Below are positions 41,145-55,518 of a stretch of 64,000 bases of DNA, piece by piece (within the stretch, counting starts at the first letter, position 1; each line of letters begins with the position of its first letter). The notes beneath the pieces were generated by a model that did not search any database, was not told the DNA's origin, and saw only the letters and a program-made list of their open reading frames with translations. The stretch covers positions 20,306,459 through 20,370,458 of the forward strand of contig OX388349.1 in assembly GCA_947579665.1 (NCBI GenBank), read 5' to 3'. Source of the DNA: Sympetrum striolatum (lineage: Eukaryota > Arthropoda > Insecta > Odonata > Libellulidae). Made by a program: the position numbers and the translations under genes.

Positions 41145-41890
41145 GTAAACTAGCTGAAGTGCCCGTTGAATCTCATCGTGGAAAAATTAAAATTAATAAA
41201 TACTTTTGTTACAGGCTTGATCGTAACACGTCTCATAATTTTAAGTAGATAGCAAATGCCAGGCTATCATCATTTCCAATCCAATAAACAAACAAAGTGA
41301 AGTTATAATAAAATCTGCAAAGTAATCTAAATATTAGAATGAACAATTCTTCGATGAACACAACATTTGTTTAAGGTTTATAAAAAGTATATTCGAAGAT
41401 AGCATTAGGATAAGCAGCATCACGTTTAAGGAGACATTTTTAGAAAGGGAAAAAATGGATATCGGAAACAATGATCAAACACGACCAAAATGTATTTTAT
41501 ATCACTCTGAAACAACCGAGATTGAACACCGATAACAGAATGATAGTATATATATGTATATATATATAAGAATTGGAAGCACTTAAAAAACCACAATGAA
41601 TAACTTTATTTATTCTGCGTATAACAAAACGTAAACTTGCTTTACCTTTTCAATGGAGGGATTGTGGAGGATAACCCTTCTACGAAAAATTACCTCTACG
41701 TGTATTTCTTATGGAAACGTTTTGACCCGTCTGGGTTCGAACCGTGGACCTTATGGAAATAAAAAGTAGCCTATACTCTGCGCGGGGTCGACTTTTAATA
41801 ATGCAGAAAATTTCAAAGTCTTGCGACTCTCGGTTCTCGAGTTTTTAGCGAACATACATACACACCCACACTCTATTTTATATAATAGAT
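41145..41890. mobile_element. Dispersed repeat R2, copy 2
   Basis: Starts CTAGCTGAAGTGCCCGTTG and ends CATACATACACACCCACA...ATATAATAGAT, matching 27,190-27,590 plus 29,300-29,575. It lacks the nested GGTTCGA element found in copy 1, so copy 1 was the recipient. Contains GGTTCGAACC within CGTCTGGGTTCGAACCG. Family not recognised. Confidence 0.6.
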
Positions 41891-41894
41891 TTAT

Positions 41895-44800
41895 CATCAG
41901 TAATATGCTATTGTTTCTTAAATTTACTATTGCAGAAATAATTGTAAATAGGGTACTCGAAAATATTTTTCTGACGTATGGATCAAACAAACATTTGAAT
42001 TCCATATCTATGGATACGCCTTATGGTAATTTAAAGGAATCAGTATGATATAAAAATCCATGTTACGTCGTAATAGGTTCTGGGACATGAAATAATCCGT
42101 ATAAGAGAGACAATATTGTTGGAAAGAGCTAGCCGATTTAACTCTTGTGCTTCTGATTCTGTGAGCGATTCTTCTATGCGATTAATTGATTTTTATTTAA
42201 TTTTTCTTGCAATCATTTGAGGCTCACATGTTCGAACTCCATCAAGTGATTTATTTCCCTCCTTTTTACAATATCTTTTCCGTTATCATTTTGTCACTCT
42301 TATTGATTAATATTTATTTCCTTCTGCGGTTTTCTTTCGTTCAATAATATTTTCTGATGATAACAGTCTCTATTTTTTTATCTTATATTAATGAATCTAC
42401 GGAATGGATATAAAAGGGATTCCAGGAATTAATCGATTGAATGCGTAAATAAAGCTAAACATAGTTCCGATTGTACTTACTCCTCCAGAATTTTGCGATA
42501 ATTGCTGAATCCAGACAAAATGGCAGCAAAGTTTTTATTTTGAGTTGTGCTATATCATCCTCTATCCCAGATGTCAATAACCTAGCCCAAATCGCTACAG
42601 AGTAAATAGGTGGACTCGATTTTCTAATTGATAAAATCTTCTACGAACTCCTTCAACGAGTGTAAATATGTGAGTATATTTATGGAAATTGATTTATCTA
42701 CAAGTGGTTCACGACGTAAATAATGTTTCGTATAAAGGTGTTCCATTCATCTTTACTTCATCATTGGTTCGGCCTCTCTAGTTTTATTTAATTTTACATC
42801 AATACTCCGCGAGCCGCCATAACTTGTATGGCAGAGTCGGTGGTAGATGAAACTTGCTAAATAAGTGTCACATCAACGCACCTCATTCTATCTTGCAAAA
42901 TAGATTAATAAGGTCCAGTTATTCTCGCTGGGAAAATGTTTTTGCACACTTGATGCGATAATCGCTTTCGCTGAGAGTAGGAATCATTTCATTCCATATT
43001 TCGTCATTCAAGCGGGCGAGCTCTTTTAGTTTATAATTTATCACTTAATTTGCTCGTTAGTAATTCAAATAGAATCACAACCAAGTCAATCTTCTTAAGA
43101 TCATTTTTTGTCATTTCGGTGACATAAGTTTTGGACACATATTTCCTACATGGATAACTATAGTTAATAATAATAATCGTCTTTATTTGGGCAAGATTGA
43201 GACTAAAAAGTCTCCTTCCATCTAACCCATCGTCATTAATTATAAAATTATAATTAAATAAAAGAGAATAATATGAGAAATAATTAGAAGCATTGTGGGT
43301 GTAAAAAACCTAGGAGATTTATAGGAAAAATATTCACTGCAGGAACACATCCACAAGGAAGGGGGCGTGAAGAACCAGCGTAAACCTACGAATAGTATAT
43401 ACCTAGTAGCTAAAAGATAAAAAAACAACATGGAGAAATAAAGAAATAAACCACCAATAAGTACATACTTGCATGCGATACATAAATAAAAATCAATTCA
43501 CATTTAAAAAAGATGGCAATATACAAGATCACATAAAACAAATATAAAAGAAAAATAAGGAAAAAGAACATGAATTTCCATCTATAAGGTACACTTTAAA
43601 AACGGCATATTATAAAAAACAATATCGAAATAATACATACAATACATACTAGGCAAAATTGCAAAAAACATAGACCTTTAGTTAACTCTAAATAATAAAG
43701 AAAAGAAACAGATGAGAATTATTACGTAAAAAGACAGAGAAAGAATCTTAAGCGTTGAGAGGAAGAGCAAGAAGCAAATTGAGTTAAGTATTTATAAAAT
43801 AGAGGAGCTTTATTCTCATTGCTTAGATCAGGGCTTTCATATGAAAGATTTAAGCAAGGATAGAAGAATAAAAGAGGATGATTCAGTAAATTCGGTATAG
43901 TTCCATCATCATCCAAGTGATTCGTACGTTCAAATATTGGTTCGTCCATTTATTCATTGGGATTATTATTTAAAATACATACAATATTCATTAAATACTG
44001 GTTCGTCTATATTTTCATTGTGAAAATCATTTACAATTCTCTTACAATATTTACAATCCCACGTCTATTTCTGATACATTTTTCACACCTTTTGTCGCCC
44101 TCTTCCTACTAAGCCGTTACACCAAATTGAGACTCAACCAGCGTGATAATAATGATTAGTATGATAGTAAAGATAAGAATGCAAAGGAACGAATATGATA
44201 TGAAATAATGTAGGTAAGTAAAAAAGATGATAGACTTCTCAAACATTTTGCCAATAAATGAAATTTCGTAAATGGCCGAAAATGAAAACCCACATATTTT
44301 TCAAGTTGCGTTGCGAATCTTCGTCATCTTTGTGGCTCTTGTATTGAACGATCAAAATTACTTAAATTCGAGAAATCGCTACCTGTGTGAGTTTCCTCCG
44401 CTTAAACGAGCAAATTCAATGTCTCATCGCTCATTGCCTCCAAGACAGAAAGCAAGCCTTAAAAATCATTTTTGTTACAAAGCTGTGCTAAGTGTTATTG
44501 TTAACTTTTACGTAAACCAATTACGTTAATAAATGGGTGGAAATAACTGTGCAAAATTCCACTTTAAATTGATTGATTTCATTTTGTTAAATCAATTGTG
44601 TGCAGTTAGGAAGACATGAAAACCATTATTTCATAAGATAAGGAATGAACGCTATGATCGGTATATTTGAGTGCTTGCTACCAGATAAAAATGAAACACG
44701 TACTCTTAGAGTGACGAGGCTACTTCCTAAATTGTAGTGCTAATTAAAATCACAAGCCTAATATGTGGATGTACTTATATAACCAACTCGTAAAACGGCA

Positions 44801-46220
44801 ATGATAATGTGGTCACGATTACAAAAACTTATCGTGATGAAGATCAGCCGACTCTACCATTGAATGCATGGTTCAGAAGAGCCTTGCAGTTTCAATAATT
44901 TTCTTCTGATATCGTCCTTATTATCAGTGTTTCTTTGTAATGATTTATCGGGCAAGGATGCATGGGAATAATAGATCCAATAGGACTGAAAAAAGTACGA
45001 TCTATGAAACTTGTGTATGTTCATATATTGCTAGGAAAATCTTCACTATAAATTGTACAAATTGATATGAGTGTAATAATATTTATGATCTCATCATCAT
45101 ATTTTGTGGCTAAAATGTTTGATAATAAATTTCATGTTAATTCAATGGAGTTCACTTTGAATACATGCATGATTTTCATTTTGTGTATTTAATTTACTTA
45201 AAACTCATTAGACCTTTTAGAAGAGCTGAATTCCAGCTAAATATTTTAGTCATTGCTGCAAGATAAATGGTGGCTCAAGAAAAATTAATCAAACCCTTTT
45301 AATTTTGAGCTCTTTTAAAATTATTAACATATTTAAAGGACAAAGTGTTGTGTTCCTTATTTGATTATGTATCATACTCATTATAAGTAAAGGCCAAAAT
45401 TAACGATTTCAATTAATTATTGTAGCTACAAAATTGTACTCTTTTCTTTCAATAGTTCTCTCTCCTAAAAGTGGCATTTCAGGAGATTACGCAGTCTATT
45501 CTCCAAGTAATGTGCTGCCCCAAAAAGACAGAGGTTGAAGGTTCCATCCAGGTTGCATTTTCCAAGAAAATTAGCTTGATGCCCTAACCTCTGTTGGACT
45601 TTATTGCTGTTCTGTTGGGAGGATGCCTCTCTTGAATTACAGAATCATCTCAACTAAGAAATTAAGGTGCCCCTTGCCCATGTATGCAAAGTTAGCTGTT
45701 TTTTTCCGAGTTATTCTGAGGATATCCTCCATAATAGAATTACATGAAACTATGTAACTTGCACATCATACGTTACAATGCACTTCATAGGTTCCATTGC
45801 AGTTCAACACCAGTAGTAGGTTAAAAATTCCCTATTTTTAATCTACTACTAGTTATGTAAATTTGCAGCAAACTATTGTGTGAATTATAACTTCTTTTGT
45901 AGAGGTTACATGGCATTATGTCAATATGACAGAATGTCACCTAGGGAAATTCTCAAAGTTTGAATTTGTACCATAATAAGACAAAAAGATCTCCTTTGTA
46001 GCTTTATTACAAAGTGTACATTAATTACAGTGACTATTAAAGATAAAGTCAGATGCTTCATACTTCATTTAAAACGTCCTCACCTGAACACTTTGATGTT
46101 TATGTCATGAGTTGGCTAAAAGTGCAGTACCTGCCTTGAAGAGTTTGAAATTTGTATCTTCCTCTGCACATTCTCCAGCATCATTTTCAGTTCCTAAACT
46201 TATATTCTCAGAATGGGAGT
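41895..46220. other. Long AT-rich non-coding stretch
   Basis: No supported gene. At about 43,165-43,260 the minus strand reads CCCAAATAAAGACGATTATTATTATT, a LINE 3' tail, so some DNA to its right is probably a 5'-truncated minus-strand LINE. An 85-codon ORF at 44,272-44,529 is unrecognised and poorly supported. Confidence 0.35.
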
Positions 46221-46226
46221 TGTATA

Positions 46227-46821
46227 GATTTGCCTTTCCAAATATGATGATATTTGCTAATAAGATAATATTCAAAGTATCATTCACAAATTAGTCCTCT
46301 TTGGGTGCGGGAAATTTATTGTTTAAGGATGAATAATATTATTATTCTGGAAAATACTGATGAATGGAAAAATTTTCTGTAATACTTGAACCCTAACAAA
46401 AATTTACAAAAATCAGTAACTGCATTGATGAAGTGATCTCTATAATGCCATGAATTTTCTGTAGCTGTTTAGCAAAGGCAGTGTTATATTTGGTAACCAA
46501 ATAGATTTGACAAGGATTAAAATTAAAAGAGCTAGCCACCAAAAACTAACTCTGACTGACATTGCTCTAAACAGGAACAGAAATTTTAGGCGTTAGAGAG
46601 CTCAGTAAATCAGTAAAGTTTTTTATTTTTGTTAGAGTTCAAATCTTGCTCTTTAAGTATATATTGATAAAACTTGATGACTAATACTATTTTCAAATCA
46701 CACGTGTTATTTAGAATAAAAATAAAATTTATCCTTAAGCTATAAATTTCTCACACCCAAAAAGAGTGCTAATTTGTGAATTATACTTTGAAAACTATCT
46801 TCCTACCAAATATTATCATAA
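46227..46821. repeat. Inverted repeat pair
   Basis: About 100 bp at 46,227-46,340 (CCAAATATGATGATATTTG ... CACAAATTAGTCCTCTTTGGGTG) recurs reverse-complemented at about 46,720-46,821. The arms are roughly 80 percent similar by eye with a loop of about 380 bp. The right arm abuts the LINE fragment that starts at 46,822. It could be the ends of a non-autonomous element. Confidence 0.5.
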
Positions 46822-49800
46822 TTGGTAAGACAAATGTATAAAACTACCCTTGTTGGTACTATATGGAATATACTGGGCATGAAAATGGATACGCCGGTCT
46901 ACATCAATGAAAGCCTAAGTCCAGCACGAAGGAGAATATTCGTAGCCGCTAGAGAAAAGAAGAAGGAGAAAGGTTTTAAATACCTCTGGATAAAATATGG
47001 CAAAATTTTAATGAGAAAAAAAGAGAATGGTTCAGTTGTAATTATTAAATCATTAGATGATCTGAATATGCTTTAAATCCTTTATCTATGCAGTATTTAT
47101 CTGATAATATGATTAATTCAATCGAGAATATTACCATCATTCATCAAAATATACGTAGTCTAAGATGTAATTTTCTTACTTTTCTGTCACATTTAAATAA
47201 CGTCAATCCTAGTCCTACTGTTATAATCTTATCTGAAATTTGGATAAGTGAAATCAATTTTTATAATATTCCAGGTTACAAATCCTTTGCCAAATGTAAT
47301 TACACCAGTCGTGCAAAAGGTGTTCTTACGTATGTAAAAGATAATCAAGTATGTAGCCTTATTCCAATTAATATACCTTCTGCTGATTGTTTAATGCTAA
47401 GTTTAGAAACTAATGTTGTTAATTTCAAAATTTTAAGCATGTATAGACATCAAAATGTTCTCATAAATCAATTTCTTAATTATATTGAGCCTGTAATTAG
47501 AAAATCAATTGGTAATCTTGTGATCATTGGTGATATTAATATAAATATTTTGGTTACAAATAATGATTCAGATCACTATTTAAATTTATGATCATCTTAT
47601 GGTTTACAAAGTTTATTAAATCTGCCCACTAGAGTAAGTGCAAATTCATCTACTTGCTTAGATCATATTTTCGTCAGATTTTGTAATACATACAAATTAG
47701 AATTTAATGTCAATGTTCTACATTTAGATATAACTGATCACTCAACGATTCAATTAATTGTAACTGGAAGGGAACATACTCTATTTAAGACAAATGTAGA
47801 CCAATGCCCACAAGCGCTAAAAAATAATTATAATTCTTTTAAGGAAATGATAGGAAAAATTGATTGGACACCTGTCTTAAGTGAAAAAGATGTGACGAAA
47901 GCCTTTGATTTAATAATTGATTCGTTAAAGAATTGTATTGAGAAATCTAAGTACAGTACTATAAACAATAGTAAAATAGTAAAGCTTAAGCCTTGGGTTA
48001 CTGATGCATTGATGCATAAGATTGAAAGAAAAAATAATTTATATAAGAGGGTTCTTCAGTACCCTAACAATGAGAGGTTAAGAAATGTATATGTGAAATT
48101 TAGAAATAGTCTGAAAACTCAATTAAAGCATGCATCAAATATCTTTTATTTGAAAGAGTTTGAAAAATTTAATGGCAATATAAAACGGCAATGGTCCTTG
48201 TTTAAAGAACTAGCTGGCGAAATTCATATTGTTAAGGGCAGGCAAGTTATTGAATTAAATATCGATGGGCATGTAATTAAAGAACCTAAAATTCTAGCTG
48301 AAAATTTTAATAAATATTTTATCAGCATTTTCAAACAAGCTAAATCAAATCATGCTCATTCTAATAAAATGTTAGACAATCCCTGTGTAAATAGAACTGT
48401 GCTTAATTCAATGTACTTAGAACCGGTGGTGACTAAAGAAATTATAGATTTAATTAACATTTACCAAATGGCAAATCACCTGGAATTGATGGGATTAACA
48501 GTACTATGTTAAAGATCATTGCAGAGAATATAGCACCCATTCTTACGCATGTGTGTAACCTAAGCTTCTCAAATGGTGAATTTCCTAGTTGCTTAAAAAA
48601 AGCAGTTCTAATACCCTTACTTAAGAAAGGTGATAAAACCCAATTTCAAAATTACAGACCCATTTCACTTTTGTCGATATTTTCTAAGATCATAGAAAAA
48701 TTATTTAAGAAAAGATTACTGACATTTTTGGATAAAAACGGGATTCTAAGTTCATGCCAGTTTGGATTTAGGTGTGGAATGGGGGCAGAAAATGCTTTAG
48801 AAAATCACTTACAATACATATATAAAGCTATAAATTTAAGTGCAAGAAATGTAGGATTATATATTGACATTAAAAAGGATTTTGATACTCTTGATCATGA
48901 CATATTATTTGATAAAATAAAACAGATAGGAATTCATGGAGTTCCATTATGTTGGATAAAGAGCTACTTATCCCTACGATCTTAGTGTGTAAAAATAGGA
49001 AGCAGTTATAGTGATTATAAACGAATAGAAACTGGAGTACCGCAGGGATCTGTATTGGGACCTTTATTATTTCTGTTATATATTAATGACCTGTGTAACT
49101 TTGATTTCAAAGGGAATGTAACGGTCTTCGCTGACGACATTGCTTTGTGTTATGAAGGACACAACTGGACAATAATTAGAGATAATGTACAAGAAGATTT
49201 GGACTTTCTTAGTAAATGGTTTTTTTACAATGGACTAGAGTTAAGCGAAAAAATCTGATGTGGACAACACATGACTTTCTCCGTATTTATTGAAAACATA
49301 AGCCTATGCCGGTAATACATAAATAACTCCAAAACAATGAGTGTTACAGGAAAATGTTTCATAAAAGCTTTGTAGTTAAAAACATTATCTACAACTTTGG
49401 TACATAATTGTATATACCTACATTGCATTCTGACAGAGATAAGCATGAAAAACTTCAATTTCTGGATAAAAAACAGCTTCCGATTAACCATTATTGAAGA
49501 ATAACTCCTAAATAATCAGTATTACGAAAAAATGTTTCATACAAAAGTTGTAGTAAAGTAAATTATCTATAACTTTTGTATCTAAATGTATATACCTAAA
49601 TTGCATTCTGACAGAGATATGTATGAAAAACTTCCTTCTCTGGGTAAACAACAACTTCCGGTTAACAATTATTTAAGAATAACTCCTAAACAATCAGTGT
49701 TACGAAAAAAGATTTCATACAAAAGTTGTAGAAAAATACATTATCTACAACTTTTGTATGTAAATGTATATACCTATATTGCATTCTGACAGAGATATGT

Positions 49801-51281
49801 ATGAAAAACTTCCTTTTCTGGGTAAACAACTTCCGGTTAACCATTATTGAAGAATAACTCCTAAACAATCAGTGTTATGAAAAAATGTTTTTCACAAAAG
49901 TTGTAGTAAAGTACATTATCTACAACTTTTGTGTGTAAATTTATATACCTATATTGCATTCTAAAAGAGATATTTAAGAAACAAAATTTTGTTCCGGATA
50001 AACCGTAACTTCCGGTGAAGCGATATTTTCCAAAAACTAATCAACTCTTGGCATTGTTAGGAAAATTCTAAATATGAATTTTGAAAATGATCGGATAATT
50101 AGTTTTTAAGATAGAGCGCACACAAACTTTTCAACCACAGACAGACAGACATGTTCGGGAAAATAGCTAAAACATGCTCTTTGGGCCCCAAAACATCTAT
50201 TTCCGTCGAAATCTGGAGGTCGAATTTTTTTGCGAACACAATACTTTCTCTATACTACGTATAAGGAGAAAGTAAAAAATTTCATGTAATTGTTTGGGAA
50301 TTGGAAGAGTATGTAATTTAAAATATTTGAGAGTAATTTTAGATCAATTTTTAAAATGGGATTGCCATATTGAATCTGTTTCTTTGCATTTAAGATTTTG
50401 TTTATCAAAATTTTACTTTATACGTAATAAGTGTACATTATCGTTTAAAAGAGTTATCTACAGTGCTCTAGTACAATCTAGATTAAATTATCGATTACAA
50501 TTTTGGGGAAGTGCATATAAAAATACGTTTAAGTCTGCATCAGTCCTGCAAAAAAGGATTATTAGAATAATCTGCTTAAAAAATAAATTTGAGCGTTCAT
50601 ATCCCTTATTTATAAATTTAACATTGCTCCCGTTACAGCACTTGTATATGTTTTAGGTTTAGAAGTTGTTTTTTGTCATGAGTGGAAATAAGCCAACTAT
50701 CTCTGATAGTTCAATTCATTATAATTTAAGAAAAGGAAATGTTCATTTAATTAAACCGAAATTGACTATTTTTAAAAGGTCTTTTGTTTATATGGGACCA
50801 AAAATTTTTAATTTTTTGCCTAAAGAAATAAAAAATGAGAAACGTTGTTTTAAGTTTCTTCAGTTAGTCAAGTCGTGGTTACTATCAAATGAAAATGTTG
50901 ATAGATTTTTTTGAATATGATTTTTTGGTTATTATAATTATATTATTCTGATAGAAATAATATTATTATTCTTGTTATTGTTATATACATGTATCTGGTT
51001 TTTTCTCTCTTTTTTTGTAAAATTTACAGGTATTACTTTTTTCTTTAAGAACAAGTGTAAAGAACACACAAATTTATTCTTTCTTTTTTGTTAAACCACT
51101 TACTTTTTTATGTTTTTTGTATGTATCAGCACCAGCCATCCATGTACTTTAGTTTGATGGTAACCCCAAAACAGGTTTTACCTATGGGGTACCTAATTCC
51201 ATCACAATGTTGAATAATTTTATTTTTATTTTGTTTGTATTCTCTTAAGATGGAATAAATTTACTTATTATTATTATTATA
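46822..51281 (+). pseudogene. LINE copy 1 (CR1/Jockey-like), 5'-truncated and decayed
   Basis: 46,822-47,076 is the end of ORF1 (VYINESLSPARRR ... KGFKYLWIKYGKIL). ORF2 starts at about 47,088: endonuclease (IIHQNIRSLR, LSEIW, IIGDIN), then RT (YRPISLLSIFSK, DFDTLDHD, GVPQGSVLGP, FADDIALCY) and a C-terminal thumb (50,294-50,914). Breaks are TGA at 47,589, a frameshift near 48,460, TAG at 48,983, an inserted element at 49,255-50,273, and a stop at 50,654. The 3' UTR ends AATAAATTTACTTATTATTATT at about 51,281. Confidence 0.75.
49255..50273 (-). mobile_element. ACTTTCTCC element inserted in LINE copy 1
   Basis: 1,019 bp flanked by AAAAAAT on both sides (49,248-49,254 and 50,274-50,280), consistent with a 7-bp target duplication. 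Ends are CTGATGTGG ... GGAGAAAGT, the reverse complement of the 15,202-23,244 element. The interior has four units of about 180 bp (CTCCTAAACAATCAGTGTTACG ... ATTGCATTCTGACAGAGATA). Element plus one flank is 1,026 bp, a multiple of three, so the LINE frame resumes unshifted. Confidence 0.75.
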
Positions 51282-51574
51282 TCCATGTGTGGTTCAGAAC
51301 AATTTTGAAATCCAAATAATTCTGAAATTATACAAGGAGTAGTCAAGCACACTATGGATGAAGGAGAAGGCAAAAAATTAATAAACTTTAAATTACATCA
51401 AACTCAATTCTTTTCATCATTGAAGACTTAAATTTACATAAAAATAACCAAAATGTTTCAAAAATTAAAAAAATAAATCATGAAATAGAATACTAATTCA
51501 GAAATATTTATATATTGATAAAATAATGAAACCAATGATTGAGGGCTTAAAGTATTTTCTAAGAGAGTGTTAAA

Positions 51575-51910
51575 GTGGTGGTCCACCAGTCTACCTTCTC
51601 TCCTGCAATGCCAAATACATTGATCAAAGTGGCCGCGACCTGGCCACCAGGGCCGCGGAACACCCAGCTTGTCTTCGCCGGGAAACAATACCCCCCTGCC
51701 TCTGCTTTTGCCCTTCACCTCCTGGAATCAGGACATAAAAGCAACTTTGTCCCCACATGCCTTTACCAGGAGAGGAGAGGAGATTGTTTGGACGTCCTAG
51801 AGACAATTGAAATGGTGAATTTTTCTGTGGAAAAAGGTTTCCTCACCAATGAACACACCTTCCCCCATACCTCACTTCCTATCTCCCTTCACAAAAAGAT
51901 ATTCCCATAA
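51575..51910 (+). pseudogene. Fragment of GIY-YIG endonuclease of a Penelope-like element
   Basis: 111 codons contain SAFALHLLESGHKSNF, then LYQERRGDCLDVLETIEM and LTNEHTF. This is the recurrent C-terminal half of the GIY-YIG domain attached to Penelope-like RTs (the x-A-x-H-x3-x-GH motif and the 'LLExxEI' helix). The N-terminal GIY-YIG core and the RT are missing. Locally GC-richer than its surroundings. Identification is by pattern memory. Confidence 0.5.
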
Positions 51911-53615
51911 CTTCTCCTTCCCTTTCCCCTCCAACCCCTTAGGACATTTAAGCAGCCTTTCAAAATTTTCAGTACCAGAAGATGCTACTCCGGTTGTTAA
52001 TAAAAAATTGTGAGGTAAATTACAAAGTTCTTCTTCATTACCTAAATGGCTTTCCACAAAATAACGCCTGATCATCCAGATTTCATTTCTAACTAATGCA
52101 TGAAATTTAAGATAAAGGTTTCCTGTATGCCATCTGCTGTCAATAAGCTGAGATTAGAAAAATTCAGCATATAACTATTAAACTCAAAATCAATTTTAGA
52201 TCCATTTCTATTGCAGTCATATTTAGTAAACTAATGGAGAACAAACATCCATTTTAAGTGTTTGACGTAATAAAAGTGCATAGTAAGGGTTGATTAATTT
52301 TAATATGCTAATTACAGATATAATCAGTATACATTATTACATTATGGTGGTATGGCCAAGTTAGGACATATGCAGCATTAGCTCCTCGCATTGAAGCAGT
52401 AATAGTGAGTAAATTCCAGTGTTGTGGAATCGTTTGGTGCTAGGCGTGTGAAGTTATTGTTCTACTGCCCACTGGTATATTAGTGGTGCCATTTGAGCAA
52501 AGATTTGAAGAGTAATTTAAGTCTTAAAGTGATATAGTGGTAGCCAGTAGAACATCAGTGTATCCCTCCGCCACAGCAGGATTGGAGTTTTGCTTCAGCA
52601 ATCTGGATACACTTTACGTTTCAAGCTGTTTTTTTGGCTTGAATTCACAATTTACTTGTGATGGAGGGGAAGTGCTCTTGATGCAAAGACAAGCTGCCTG
52701 GAGATGGGAATGTCGTTTTCTGCAAATTCTGTAATAGGAGACTCCATTATGGGTGTGTGGGTATTAGAGAGACTACATATAGACAAATGTCTAAGAAAAC
52801 TAAAGATACGTGGAAATGCATATCCTGTAGGACATCTAAAGTTGATGGAGAAGAAGATGCAAACTCGAAAGATAAAGCTTCTGAGGCTGATGTTGATCGT
52901 CTGGCTCGTATGGAATCAGACCTTTGTGACATTAAAAATAGTCTCTCTTTTATAAGTGACAAGTATGACTTTTTGTGTGAGCAGATAAGCATAATTAAAG
53001 AGCTAACAAATGTTGTTAATGATTTAAAATCCGAAGTAGATGAGAAGAGTAAGTCTATTGAAAGCCTACGTGCTACCATTCAAAATCTTGAACAAGATAA
53101 ACTTAGCCATTCAATTGAAATAGTGGGAGTAGAAGTTAAGAACATAAATGATTGTACAAAGGTAGCTGAAGATATTGCCAGAGGCATTTCTGTAGAAATA
53201 TTCAGTATTAAAGACATTGATGATTGTTATTATATACCAAAAAGGAGAGAGACTGGAAAAGGAAAACTAATTGTAAAATTTGTGTCCAAAGTTATGAAGG
53301 ATAAATGGCTGGCTAATAGGAAAAATCTTGTAAATGCTACACTTAATCATGTTCATGTTGGTGGTAAAGTCTTCATAAATGAATGTCTGTCATCTTACTA
53401 TAGTAAATTGTTATGGCAAGCTAAGACTAAGGGAAAAGAAAAGGGTTTTAAGTTTATTTGGGTAAAAAATAGGAAAATACTAGTGAAAAAAGATTAAAAT
53501 TCTACAATAATTAGAATAAGTAATGAGATAGATATTAAAAATATTGTTTGATATGTTATAAAGTCCTAAGACTCAAATCCTATACATTTGCATTCCACAT
53601 TTGCCATGGCTACTA

Positions 53616-54195
53616 CAGTAGAACCTCGATCTATCGTTTTTGAAGGGACCGAGAGAAAAAGACGATGAATGCGGGAAAACGATCAAAACGGGAAATGTAG
53701 ACTCAGCTCACACTATTAAAATGAATGCTTAACGAAAGTTTATCCAAAGAAAACCCCTAAATATTTCGAAAAAAAAAACGTACTGAACTCCTAGAAACGG
53801 TACAAACAGGGTGAAATATGCCAGAAAACTGAGGTGGAAAAACAGGGCTCGCACGCGCACCCATGTGAAAGCTCTCCAATAGGATACAATGTATTAAAAA
53901 AGCCCAGGATGTGTTAAAAAAAATCAGCCGTTTTGAGCAAGTGCTACGACAGCCTTAAAAAAAGTTCATGCCAAGCTCTCAAAGAAAATTTTTGTCGCAA
54001 TTCCTAATACTTTGTCTTTCTTCCTCGATTGGGCCAAAAATCTGAACGATGGATGCGGGAAAATAATATTTCGATGAATGATGAATACAGTATTACTTTA
54101 CATGTCTCCTTTTGGGCCTAAGTCGGGACTATAGAAAATAAACGATAAATCCGGGAAAACGACAAATGCGGGAACGATGGATCGGGGTTCTACTG
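53616..54195. mobile_element. pogo/Tigger-like MITE
   Basis: 580 bp with inverted ends CAGTAGAACCTCGAT and ATCGGGGTTCTACTG, extending about 20 bp with few mismatches, flanked by TA on both sides (53,614-53,615 and 54,196-54,197). TA target and CAGTAGAACC ends are characteristic of pogo/Tigger-type elements. It has no transposase and sits in the ORF1-ORF2 spacer of LINE copy 2. Confidence 0.75.
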
Positions 54196-55518
54196 TATTG
54201 ATTGTATTTATAAAACAATGGACATAAGAAACTATAGTTATCATAGTCTGGGTTATGTTGTTAAAACCATTTTGATTTGAGTGTCTTACATTTAAATGTG
54301 AGATTTATTAAAAATAAATGGAATGAGATAAAACATAGTATTGCACTCTCTTAAGAATAAACTAAATTTTGATTTTCACTGAAGTGAATTTGAGCCAGAC
54401 TGAAGTTCCAATGTATAGTTTAGAAGAGTATAATACTTTTTATAAATTAAGAGAAAACAAAATTGGTGGTGGTATATTATTGTATGTAAGGAAAACTTTA
54501 AATTTTGAGGAACATAGTATACATTTTGAACATTCTGAAGCATTACTGGGAAGTATAACTGATGATGGCGTAAATATGACATTGTTATGTGTATATAGAC
54601 CTCCAAATAAAAGTTTTGTTGGCTATATTAAGGAAATTAAGAAATGTATAAATGAGTTTAGAAATAATGAGTGTTTGATAGTAGGAGATATAAACATTGA
54701 TATAAGTGATAAGAATAACCTGAATACCATCCGATATAAAGATGTACTTGCTGGGAATGGTTTCTGCAATATTATAAATGAATACACAAGAGAAGCTGTA
54801 GTTAATAATAGAGTATGCAGATCTTGTATTGATCATATGTGGTATAGAGGTAATTTATTTACACCTGATGGTATTGTTATCAAAACTAATATTTCAGATC
54901 ATTATGTCACTGCTACAGGTTTGATGTGTTCTAAACAGGAAGGACTAAAAAATAATAAAAAAATAAGGAAACCTACATATATTTATGTAACAAAAAAGTC
55001 AAGGGTTTTTTAGATGAACAAGATTGGAGTAGTGTGTTTAATGCTATTAATCCTGATGTAATGTATGATAACATAACTACTTCTTTTAATAATGTCTATG
55101 CAAAATCTTCATTAATAAGACATGTCGTTAAAAAACCTATCAAGAAAGAATGGATGGACCATGACCTTCTGAGGGAAATAATTCTAAGGGATACTTTATT
55201 TAGAAAATGGAAAAATAATCCAACTAACATATCTTATAAACAAAAGTATCAAAGGCAAAGATATAAGGTTACAAATGCAATTAGGAGGCAAAAGAGCAAT
55301 TTCTACTTAAACAGGTTTGCTGCCATTGGAAATGATCCAAAAAGTATTTGGTCTGAGATAAATAGAATGTTGAGTAGAAAAACTAAAAATTCTCTTAAGG
55401 ATATATATTTAAGAGGTTTTCCTAATATGAAAGATATAGAATTAGGAAAAGTTTTCTTAGAACAATTCACCAGTGATATTGAAAAACTAACAATTAAGTG
55501 CAACATTAAATTGCTTAA

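Noticed and set aside
44272..44529. 85-codon ORF as a host gene
   Set aside because: No domain, splice signals or promoter support; the length is plausible by chance.
46105..46287. 60-codon minus-strand ORF as an exon
   Set aside because: No matching splice sites, and it overlaps one arm of an inverted repeat.
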